The notes below the pieces were generated by a model, which made no database searches, was not told the DNA's origin, and saw only the letters and a list, made by a program, of their open reading frames with translations. This document shows positions 1-4,516 of a DNA stretch of 5,239 bases, in pieces (position 1 is the stretch's first letter; every line of letters starts with the position of its first letter). The translations under genes and the position numbers were made by a program. The DNA is from an uncultured Clostridia bacterium (GTDB lineage: Bacteria > Bacillota_A > Clostridia > Christensenellales > Aristaeellaceae): the NCBI GenBank assembly GCA_945871545.1, contig CAMBWJ010000160.1, positions 1 through 5,239 on the forward strand. Reading direction: 5' to 3'.

Positions 1-37
1 CGAACGTCGCACCGCTGTAAATATTTGTACAAACAGC

Positions 38-66
38 TTGACAAGTAAACGGTCGTTTAATATACT
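38..66 (+). promoter_or_regulatory. Sigma-A type promoter of the tetR-methyltransferase unit
   Basis: A perfect -35 box TTGACA (38-43) and a -10 box TATACT (61-66) are separated by exactly 17 bp, which predicts a transcription start near position 73. Such a near-consensus promoter should be strong when free. It is interleaved with two palindromic operators, one in the spacer and one over the start site, so it is expected to be tightly repressed by the downstream TetR-family protein. The match is seen directly; the regulation is inferred. Confidence 0.9.
46..59. promoter_or_regulatory. Operator 1, TetR-type palindrome in the promoter spacer
   Basis: The half-sites TAAACG (46-51) and CGTTTA (54-59) form an inverted repeat around a GT centre, lying entirely between the -35 and -10 boxes. 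It repeats the half-site of the second palindrome at 71-86, and the two centres are 26 bp apart. A repressor bound here would directly block RNA polymerase. TetR-family genes commonly carry their own operator immediately upstream, so the product of the gene at 106 is the expected ligand. Confidence 0.85.
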
Positions 67-70
67 GTAT

Positions 71-86
71 GTAAACGATCGTTTAC
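71..86. promoter_or_regulatory. Operator 2, perfect 16-bp palindrome over the transcription start
   Basis: GTAAACGATCGTTTAC is a perfect 16-bp palindrome built from the same TAAACG/CGTTTA half-sites as operator 1. It covers the predicted transcription start (about 73) and ends 8 bp before the GGAGG ribosome binding site. The perfect symmetry suggests it is the higher-affinity site for the dimeric TetR-family repressor encoded just downstream. This assignment rests on position and symmetry, not on a known operator match. Confidence 0.88.
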
Positions 87-93
87 TTAAATC

Positions 94-98
94 GGAGG
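94..98 (+). promoter_or_regulatory. RBS deciding the tetR start
   Basis: GGAGG lies 7 nt before the ATG at 106. Another ATG at 102 is only 3 nt away and opens a different, 77-codon frame without family resemblance. The spacing and the family-typical N-terminus (a helix followed by the helix-turn-helix) select 106. Confidence 0.8.
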
Positions 99-105
99 TA
101 CATGG

Positions 106-714
106 ATGTCGGTCACAAAGGAGAAAATCCTGGAAGCGGCGCTTGCGCTGTTTGCGCGGGAGGGCTACGCGGGGGTGTCCATGGCGGACATCGCCGGGGA
201 GCTGGGGATCACGAAGGGCGCGCTGTACCGCCACTATGCGGGCAAGCGGGACATATTCGAGCGCATCCTGCGTCGCATGGAGCAGATGGACGGGGAGAAC
301 GCCGCAAATTACGAAGTGCCCGCCGAGCCGATTGATCAGGGCACAGCGGCCTATGGAGACACGGAAATCGAGAGCATCCTCGCATACAGCGAGGCCATGT
401 TCCGCTACTGGACGGAGGATCCCTTCGCGTCGGCGTTCCGGCGGATGCTGACGCTGGAGCAGTACCGCGACTGCGAGATGGCGCGGCTGTACAGCCAGTA
501 CATCACCGGCGGGCCGCTTATGTATATGGAGGATCTGTTCCGGGAGATGGCCGCGCGGGGATGCTGGAAGGAAAATGACCCGATGCAGCTGGCGCTGGAG
601 TTCTACGGCCCGATGACGCTGCTGATGGCCGTCGCCGACGGCCCGGAGGTCGGGGATGCTGTGGAGCTGCTGCGGGCGCATCTACGGCGCTTTGTGGAGA
701 AAAACAGGGCATAA
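106..714 (+). CDS. TetR/AcrR-family transcriptional repressor
   Basis: A predicted ligand-responsive DNA-binding protein of 202 residues, the usual length for TetR-family regulators. The N-terminal domain is clear. Helix 1 (about residues 4-19, KEKILEAALALFAREG) is followed by the helix-turn-helix at about 25-44 (SMADIAGELGITKGALYRHY), and then the family-typical AGKRDIF segment that starts helix 4. Residues from about 60 onward are the variable ligand-binding and dimerisation domain; I do not recognise its ligand class. It is the first gene after a promoter overlapped by two TAAACG/CGTTTA palindromes, which indicates autorepression. The methyltransferase begins 19 bp downstream, so both are probably induced together when the repressor binds its effector. 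The fold assignment is firm; effector and physiological trigger are unknown. Confidence 0.93.
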   Translation: MSVTKEKILEAALALFAREGYAGVSMADIAGELGITKGALYRHYAGKRDIFERILRRMEQMDGENAANYEVPAEPIDQGTAAYGDTEIESILAYSEAMFRYWTEDPFASAFRRMLTLEQYRDCEMARLYSQYITGGPLMYMEDLFREMAARGCWKENDPMQLALEFYGPMTLLMAVADGPEVGDAVELLRAHLRRFVEKNRA

Positions 715-733
715 TTAAGGAGGAAAGCTACCT

Positions 734-1450
734 ATGAAATATCTGAAGAGTGAAAAGTACATGGGCAACGACTATATGAAGTACATCATGGGCCCGAACC
801 CGCTGAAGCTGTGCGAGGAGCTGCTGGCGGAGCATCGGATTCCCGCAGGTGCGCGGGTGATGGATCTGGGCAGCGGCGAGGGCCTGACCAGCGCGTTTCT
901 GGCGAAGGAGTACGGCTTCACCGTCTACGCCGCCGATCTGTGGAGCGAGCCGGAGTCCCACTACCCGCTGTTCGAGAACTTCGGTCTCAGCCGCGAACAG
1001 TGCATCCCGGTGAAGGCGGACGCGAACGACCTGCCCTTTGAGAGGGAGTTCTTCGATTCCGTGGTCTGCGTGGATTCCTACAACTACTTTGGCCGCGATC
1101 CGTCGTATCTGGACGAGAAGCTGCTGCCCTTCGTGAAGTCCGGCGGCATGATCTACGCGGCAGTGACGGGCATGAAAAAGGACTGCCACGACAACATCCC
1201 CGAGGTGCTGCTGCGCTCCTGGAACGCCGAGCAACTGGACTACATCCACGACGCGCAGTGGTGGCGGAACATGGTGTCCCAGAGCCGGGACTGCGAGGTG
1301 GTGTCCGTGCACGAGATGCAGAGCAACGCGGAGGTCTGGGCCGACTGGCTCAGGCAGGACAATGAATACGCCGTGGGCGACCGTGCGACCATGGAGCACG
1401 GCGGTCTGGATTACATGAACTTCGTGGCCATCGTGCTGCGGAAGAAATAA
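734..1450 (+). CDS. Class I SAM-dependent methyltransferase, substrate unknown
   Basis: A 238-residue Rossmann-fold methyltransferase, complete at both ends. Motif I for S-adenosylmethionine binding is VMDLGSGEG at 42-50. The acidic residue at the end of strand 2 is D68 (YAADLW), D96 in the KADAND segment follows, and motif IV is FDSVVCVDSY at 107-116. A typical LLPFVKSGGMI strand/turn lies at 130-140. The C-terminus (WADWL, then DYMNFVAIVL) matches my memory of a family common in clostridia and bacilli, usually annotated only as a methyltransferase-domain protein. There is no signal peptide or membrane segment, so it should be cytosolic. AAGGAGG (717-723) lies 10 nt before the ATG. It follows the TetR gene by 19 bp and is followed by a terminator, so the pair forms a closed bicistronic unit. 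Detoxification of a small molecule sensed by the repressor is a plausible role but is inference. Confidence 0.9.
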   Translation: MKYLKSEKYMGNDYMKYIMGPNPLKLCEELLAEHRIPAGARVMDLGSGEGLTSAFLAKEYGFTVYAADLWSEPESHYPLFENFGLSREQCIPVKADANDLPFEREFFDSVVCVDSYNYFGRDPSYLDEKLLPFVKSGGMIYAAVTGMKKDCHDNIPEVLLRSWNAEQLDYIHDAQWWRNMVSQSRDCEVVSVHEMQSNAEVWADWLRQDNEYAVGDRATMEHGGLDYMNFVAIVLRKK

Positions 1451-1491
1451 GTTGGTGGGCGGGGCGCCTTCACTCTCCGCTGTACTGCCGC

Positions 1492-1519
1492 GCGCCGTCC
1501 TTCATCGGACGGCGCTTTT
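1492..1519 (+). terminator. Intrinsic terminator of the tetR-methyltransferase unit
   Basis: A perfect 9-bp GC-rich stem (GCGCCGTCC at 1492-1500 with GGACGGCGC at 1507-1515) has a 6-nt loop and is followed directly by TTTT (1516-1519). It begins 41 bp after the methyltransferase stop and ends 3 bp before the -35 box of the next promoter, so it insulates the nth operon from the upstream unit. Confidence 0.88.
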
Positions 1520-1522
1520 AAC

Positions 1523-1552
1523 TTGACGGAGCTTCGGCCAAAATAGTATAAT
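1523..1552 (+). promoter_or_regulatory. Sigma-A type promoter of the nth-obg-yhbY operon
   Basis: A -35 box TTGACG (1523-1528) and a perfect -10 box TATAAT (1547-1552) are separated by 18 bp, predicting a start near 1559 and a leader of about 39 nt. No operator-like repeat overlaps it, which fits constitutive expression of housekeeping genes. Confidence 0.85.
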
Positions 1553-1582
1553 ACATAATGGTTTGAAATGGTTACAGGGGAA

Positions 1583-1589
1583 AAGGAGG
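1583..1589 (+). promoter_or_regulatory. RBS deciding the nth start
   Basis: AAGGAGG lies 8 nt before the ATG at 1598. An in-frame upstream ATG at 1568 would add ten residues encoded across this ribosome binding site and has no comparable signal of its own, so 1598 is preferred. Confidence 0.88.
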
Positions 1590-1597
1590 AGAGGCAC

Positions 1598-2230
1598 ATG
1601 GATCGCGCGCGCGCGGCACAGATTATGCAGGAGCTGGCCAGGCTCTATCCGGAGGCGAGGCCGGAGCTGAATTTCCGCAATCCCTATGAGACGCTGATCG
1701 CCACCATCCTCTCCGCACAGTGCACGGACAAGCGCGTGAACATGGTCACGGCGCGGCTGTTCCCCCTGTACCCGGACGCGAAGGCCTTGGCCCAGCTGGA
1801 GCCGGAGGAGCTGGAGCCGCTGATCAAGGAGTGCGGGCTGTACCGCAACAAGGCAAAGAACATCATCGCGGCCTGCCGGGCGCTGGTGGAGCGCTACGAC
1901 GGCGAGGTTCCCCAGACCCGAGAGGAGCTGATGGCGCTGCCGGGCGTGGGTCAGAAGACCGCCGGCGTGGTGCTGATGGCCGCCTTCGGGGATCCCCAGA
2001 TTCCGGTGGACACCCACGTGTTCCGCCTGTCCCGCAGAATCGGTCTGGCCGATGCGGACACCCCGGAAAAGGTGGAAAAACAGCTGCGGGAACTGCTGGA
2101 TAAGGACATCTGGATCTTCGGCCATCACCTGCTGATCTGGCACGGGCGGCGCTGCTGCCACGCCCAGAAGCCGGACTGTGAAAACTGCCCGCTGAACGCC
2201 GCGCTCTGCGGCCACTGCGTGGATAAATAA
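1598..2230 (+). CDS. nth: Endonuclease III (DNA glycosylase/AP lyase)
   Basis: A base-excision repair enzyme that removes oxidised pyrimidines from DNA and cleaves the strand at the abasic site by beta-elimination. The 210 residues match the usual length of about 211. The helix-hairpin-helix LPGVGQKTAG (114-123) carries the catalytic lysine K120, and VDTHVFR (137-143) carries the catalytic aspartate D138; both fall at the same numbers as in the E. coli enzyme. The N-terminal segment LIATILSAQCTDKRVN (33-48) is also family-typical. A C-terminal [4Fe-4S] site is present with C187, C194, C197 and C204. The last interval has six residues between cysteines instead of the five I know from E. coli Nth, and extra cysteines occur at 186 and 207. 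The gene opens an operon with obg (12-bp gap) and yhbY. Identity is firm; only the cluster spacing is odd. Confidence 0.96.
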   Translation: MDRARAAQIMQELARLYPEARPELNFRNPYETLIATILSAQCTDKRVNMVTARLFPLYPDAKALAQLEPEELEPLIKECGLYRNKAKNIIAACRALVERYDGEVPQTREELMALPGVGQKTAGVVLMAAFGDPQIPVDTHVFRLSRRIGLADADTPEKVEKQLRELLDKDIWIFGHHLLIWHGRRCCHAQKPDCENCPLNAALCGHCVDK

Positions 2231-2242
2231 GGAGTAGAAGCT

Positions 2243-3517
2243 ATGGCGCTTTTTGTTGATGTAGTCAATATCACTGCGAAGGCGGGCGACGGCGGCAACG
2301 GCTGCGTGTCCTTTCATCGCGAGAAGTACGTGATGGCCGGAGGCCCTGACGGCGGCGACGGCGGGCGCGGCGGCGACGTGATCTTCTCCGCCACCGAGCG
2401 CATGCACACGCTGATGGACTTCCGCTACCACCGCAAGTTCACCGCCGGAAACGGCGAGGACGGCATGAGCAACCGCAAGAGCGGCAAGAACGGCGCGAAC
2501 GTGGTGATCGAGGTTCCCCCGGGCACGGTGGTGCGCGACAAGGCCAGCGGCAAGATCCTGCTGGACCTCTACGCCGCGGGCGTGGAGAAGGTGCTGCAGC
2601 GCGGCGGCAAGGGCGGCTTCGGCAACCAGCACTTCGCCACCCCCACCCGTCAGGCTCCGCAGTTCGCCAAGCCCGGCGAGAAGCGCGAGGTGATGGAGCT
2701 GACGCTGGAGCTGAAGTCCATCGCAGACGTGGGTCTGGTGGGCTTCCCCAACGTGGGCAAGAGCACGATCCTCTCGGTGGTCACGGCGGCGCGCCCGAAG
2801 ATCGCCAACTACCACTTCACCACGCTCCAGCCGAACCTGGGCATCGTCAAGCAGGATGATTCCAGCTTCGTGCTGGCGGACATCCCCGGTCTGGTGGAGG
2901 GTGCAAGCGAGGGCGTCGGCCTGGGCCACGCCTTTTTGCGCCACGTCGAGCGCACGCGGATGCTGCTGCATGTGGTGGACGTCTCCGGCTGCGAGGGCCG
3001 CGATCCTTTGGAGGACTACGACGCGATCCTCAAGGAGCTGGAGAGCTACGGCGATCTGAAGAACCGCCCGGTGATCGTGGTTGCCAACAAGATGGACCTT
3101 CCCGGCGCGGAGGAGAACCTTGCGCGCCTGAAGGAGAAGCTGGACGGAAGCGGCATCGAGATCTACGCCGTCTCTGCGGCCACGCGAAGCAACTTCGATG
3201 CGCTGATGCGCGCCACCGTGCGCATGCTCAAGACCTGCCCGGACGCGGAGCCCTTCGCCGAGGAGGAGCTGTTCGACTTCGATCTGGACAGCCAGGACAG
3301 CGGCTTCGAGATTCAGAGAAGCGGCGGCAGCTTCCATCTGTCGGGCGCATCCATCGACCATCTGGTCGCCTCGGTCAACTTCGGCAACGAGGAATCCCTC
3401 AACTACTTCCACCGCACGCTGCGCCGCATGGGCGTGATCGACGCGCTGCGCGAGGCCGGTGCGGGCGAGGGCTCCACCGTCTGCATCGGCGAGATGGAGT
3501 TCGATTTTGTGGAATAA
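2243..3517 (+). CDS. obg: Obg-family GTPase (ribosome assembly, stress)
   Basis: An essential, slow-turnover GTPase that binds the large ribosomal subunit during its maturation and links it to the stress/nucleotide state. The 424 residues show the full three-domain Obg architecture. The glycine-rich Obg domain spans about 1-158 (AKAGDGGNGCVSFHREKYV, then GGPDGGDGGRGGDV). The G domain has G1 GFPNVGKST (167-175), G2 threonines in YHFTTLQPNLG (T193, T194), G3 DIPG (213-216), G4 NKMD (282-285) and G5 SAA (311-313). A C-terminal OCT domain of about 80 residues ends in GEMEFDFVE. The RBS AAGGAG (2229-2234) overlaps the nth stop codon, with 8 nt to the ATG, which indicates tight co-expression. yhbY follows after 30 bp. 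All catalytic motifs are intact. The ribosomal protein genes rplU and rpmA, which precede obg in many bacteria, are absent here. Confidence 0.97.
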   Translation: MALFVDVVNITAKAGDGGNGCVSFHREKYVMAGGPDGGDGGRGGDVIFSATERMHTLMDFRYHRKFTAGNGEDGMSNRKSGKNGANVVIEVPPGTVVRDKASGKILLDLYAAGVEKVLQRGGKGGFGNQHFATPTRQAPQFAKPGEKREVMELTLELKSIADVGLVGFPNVGKSTILSVVTAARPKIANYHFTTLQPNLGIVKQDDSSFVLADIPGLVEGASEGVGLGHAFLRHVERTRMLLHVVDVSGCEGRDPLEDYDAILKELESYGDLKNRPVIVVANKMDLPGAEENLARLKEKLDGSGIEIYAVSAATRSNFDALMRATVRMLKTCPDAEPFAEEELFDFDLDSQDSGFEIQRSGGSFHLSGASIDHLVASVNFGNEESLNYFHRTLRRMGVIDALREAGAGEGSTVCIGEMEFDFVE

Positions 3518-3547
3518 CAGCAGTTACGATATTGGAGGATACAAGCT

Positions 3548-3841
3548 ATGACCACCAAGCAGCGCGCGAAGCTGCGCGCAATGTGCAACACCATGGAGCC
3601 GGTGCTCCAGATCGGCAAGGACGGCATCACCGACAACCTGGCCAAGCAGTGCTGGGATGCGCTGGAGGCCCGGGAGCTGATCAAGGTCAACGTCCAGAAG
3701 AACGCCCCCTACACCGCCCGCGAGGCCTGCGAGCTGCTCTGCGAGCGCGTGCACGCCGAGCCGGTACAGACCATCGGCAACCGCTTCAGCATCTACCGCC
3801 AGGCGCGCAAGGATTCCAAGATCCGCCTGGAGGATCTGTAA
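3548..3841 (+). CDS. yhbY: YhbY-family CRM-domain RNA-binding protein
   Basis: A small 97-residue protein made almost entirely of one CRM domain, a fold that binds rRNA; bacterial YhbY associates with large-subunit precursors. Family features include the basic N-terminus (TTKQRAKLRAM), the GxxG loop in QIGKDGITDN (G23-G26), the conserved ALEARELIKV segment (about residues 38-47), and the C-terminal IGNRFSIYR strand. The RBS GGAGG (3534-3538) lies 9 nt before the ATG. It is the last gene of the nth-obg-yhbY operon, followed by a strong hairpin terminator. The link with Obg makes sense, as both act on ribosome assembly. In many Firmicutes nadD follows yhbY; here the operon simply ends. Confidence 0.94.
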   Translation: MTTKQRAKLRAMCNTMEPVLQIGKDGITDNLAKQCWDALEARELIKVNVQKNAPYTAREACELLCERVHAEPVQTIGNRFSIYRQARKDSKIRLEDL

Positions 3842-3892
3842 GCGCAGGCCTGAGAAGGGTTGACTTACCCGGTCGTTCCTTCCTTGAAACTT

Positions 3893-3942
3893 AAAACCCA
3901 GGCCCGCTGAGCGCATTCCGCCGCTCCGCGGGCCTGGGTTTT
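3893..3942. terminator. Bidirectional intrinsic terminator between yhbY and the BFD gene
   Basis: A perfect 15-bp inverted repeat (3893-3907 with 3928-3942) begins with AAAA and ends with TTTT, so transcripts from either side end in a stem plus U-run. After one mismatch (T3908/C3927) it continues with a 5-bp inner stem (GAGCG 3909-3913 with CGCTC 3922-3926) and an 8-nt loop. It lies 51 bp after yhbY and 17 bp past the stop of the minus-strand gene, serving both convergent units. Confidence 0.92.
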
Positions 3943-3959
3943 GCAATCGATGCCCTGCC

Positions 3960-4148
3960 TCACTTCTCCTGCTCCTCCAGCAGCTCGCGCACAAATGCGC
4001 GGATGAACTCCCTGCAGCCTCCGCAGCCCCTGCCGAAGCGCAGCTTCTCCTGCACCTCCTCGTACGACTTCGCCCCCTCCCGGACGGCGTCCTCGATCAT
4101 GCCGTAGGTAACCTCCCTGCATCCGCAGGCCAGCTTGTTCCGATTCAT
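3960..4148 (-). CDS. BFD-like [2Fe-2S]-binding mini-protein
   Basis: A 62-residue protein made of one BFD-type [2Fe-2S] domain. The four cluster cysteines are C8 and C10 (CGC, followed by REVTYGMIEDAV) and C42 and C45 (GRGCGGCREFI). The 32-residue interval between the pairs equals that of E. coli Bfd, the ferredoxin that helps release iron from bacterioferritin. The KSYEEVQEKLRFG stretch between them is family-typical. In-frame codons extend upstream to 4271, but that extension would run through the promoter; the ATG at 4148 has AGGGAGG 8 nt before it and gives the expected length. It has its own promoter and ends in the bidirectional hairpin shared with yhbY. No bacterioferritin gene is in view, so iron mobilisation, a general electron-transfer role or Fe-S handling are all possible. 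Stand-alone BFD proteins are common in Firmicutes and mostly uncharacterised. Confidence 0.9.
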   Translation of the reverse strand: MNRNKLACGCREVTYGMIEDAVREGAKSYEEVQEKLRFGRGCGGCREFIRAFVRELLEEQEK

Positions 4149-4156
4149 GCCCTCAT

Positions 4157-4163
4157 CCTCCCT
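4157..4163 (-). promoter_or_regulatory. RBS deciding the BFD-like gene start
   Basis: On the minus strand AGGGAGG lies 8 nt before the ATG at 4148. It excludes the longer in-frame reading that would begin at 4271, upstream of the promoter boxes. Confidence 0.85.
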
Positions 4164-4185
4164 TTCTGTGACAGCTGACAGTGCC

Positions 4186-4214
4186 ATTATAGCAGCAATC
4201 CTTCCCCGTTTCAA
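4186..4214 (-). promoter_or_regulatory. Sigma-A type promoter of the BFD-like gene
   Basis: Read on the minus strand, the -35 box TTGAAA (4209-4214) and a perfect -10 TATAAT (4186-4191) are separated by 17 bp. This predicts a start near 4180 and a leader of about 31 nt. Its -35 box is 25 bp from the -35 box of the divergent thiD promoter, so the two promoters stand back to back. Confidence 0.85.
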
Positions 4215-4239
4215 CTGCCCTGAACTTTTCCGACATAAT

Positions 4240-4268
4240 TTGACATTCGCCAACCAACGTGCTATAAT
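4240..4268 (+). promoter_or_regulatory. Consensus sigma-A promoter of the TPP-riboswitch/thiD transcript
   Basis: A perfect -35 TTGACA (4240-4245) and a perfect -10 TATAAT (4263-4268) are separated by the optimal 17 bp. The start should be near 4274-4276, just before the riboswitch. Such a strong promoter fits control exerted after initiation by the riboswitch. Confidence 0.93.
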
Positions 4269-4273
4269 CATAA

Positions 4274-4372
4274 ATGCAGGGGAGCCTGTGGCACAGGCTG
4301 AGAGGAAGGTTGCACCTTCGACCCTTACACCTGATTCGGGTAATGCCGACGTAGGGAGTCAAGAGATGCATT
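4274..4372 (+). promoter_or_regulatory. TPP riboswitch (THI element) controlling thiD
   Basis: An RNA aptamer that binds thiamine pyrophosphate. The conserved core is present in order: GGGG (4279-4282), the P3 stem AGCCTGT/ACAGGCT (4283-4289, 4293-4299) running into CTGAGA (4298-4303), and a variable P3a hairpin GAAGGT/ACCTTC (4305-4310, 4314-4319). Then come ACCC (4321-4324, P2), ACCTGAT (4329-4335), P5 TCGG/CCGA (4336-4339, 4346-4349) enclosing AATGCC, and GTAGGGA (4351-4357). The closing helix P1 is the least clear part: ATGCA at the extreme 5' end (4274-4278) can pair with TGCAT (4367-4371), leaving about 9 unpaired bases after the core. An intrinsic terminator follows at once, indicating an OFF switch in which TPP promotes termination. 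The gene downstream, thiD, is a normal target of this class. Confidence 0.96.
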
Positions 4373-4374
4373 CC

Positions 4375-4411
4375 AGACGGAGGATCGCCGACAGGTGATC
4401 CTCTGTTTTTT
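4375..4411 (+). terminator. Riboswitch-controlled intrinsic terminator
   Basis: A 10-bp stem (GAGGATCGCC-like arm at 4380-4389 with 4394-4403, one G-T pair) closes on a GACA loop and extends a few pairs further at its base (C4378-G4405, A4377-T4406). A six-T run (4406-4411) follows. It begins a few bases after the TPP aptamer and more than 100 bp before thiD, the usual position of an expression platform that ends transcription when TPP is bound. Confidence 0.9.
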
Positions 4412-4413
4412 AC

Positions 4414-4479
4414 CGTCCGATCGCTCCGGACGCACCGGAGCTTTCGCGCGGCAGACCGGGGGCACCACTCTCTGCCGCG
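4414..4479 (+). other. Structured leader between riboswitch terminator and thiD
   Basis: This stretch holds three inverted repeats. Two are mutually exclusive: CGTCCG/CGGACG (4414-4419, 4427-4432) and CTCCGG/CCGGAG (4424-4429, 4435-4440). The third is a perfect 9-bp stem CGCGGCAGA/TCTGCCGCG (4447-4455, 4471-4479) with a 15-nt loop. None is followed by a T-run, so they are not terminators. They lie upstream of the thiD RBS and do not obviously cover it. Function is unknown; no open frame with a ribosome binding site was found in it. Confidence 0.6.
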
Positions 4480-4502
4480 ATACAAAAGTAATGCTGAACG
4501 GG

Positions 4503-4509
4503 AAAGGAG
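4503..4509 (+). promoter_or_regulatory. RBS of thiD
   Basis: AAAGGAG lies 7 nt before the ATG at 4517. An in-frame ATG at 4529 would be 19 nt away, so 4517 is the preferred start. Confidence 0.85.
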
Positions 4510-4516
4510 CATATTC

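Noticed and set aside
38..451. A 137-codon plus-strand frame overlapping the tetR gene.
   Set aside because: It starts at the -35 box, upstream of the predicted transcript start, and is out of frame with the clear helix-turn-helix protein.
728..1399. A 223-codon open frame on the minus strand opposite the methyltransferase.
   Set aside because: It is an antisense shadow of a gene with clear SAM-binding motifs and itself has no recognisable domain.
1502..3412. A 636-codon open frame on the minus strand opposite nth and obg.
   Set aside because: It lies antisense to two unmistakable genes with intact motifs. Its composition (repetitive A, H, V, L, Q, R) is what GC3-rich coding DNA gives on the opposite strand, and it has no recognisable domain.
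4149..4271. An N-terminal extension of the BFD-like protein (103-residue version).
   Set aside because: The extra residues would be encoded by the RBS and promoter boxes; the 62-residue form has a good RBS and the normal family length.
4135..4398. An 87-codon plus-strand frame across the divergent promoters and riboswitch.
   Set aside because: It runs through two promoters, the TPP aptamer and its terminator, and has no convincing function as protein.
4447..4479. The 9-bp stem considered as a second terminator before thiD.
   Set aside because: No T-run follows the stem (the next bases are ATACAAAAG), so intrinsic termination is not supported.
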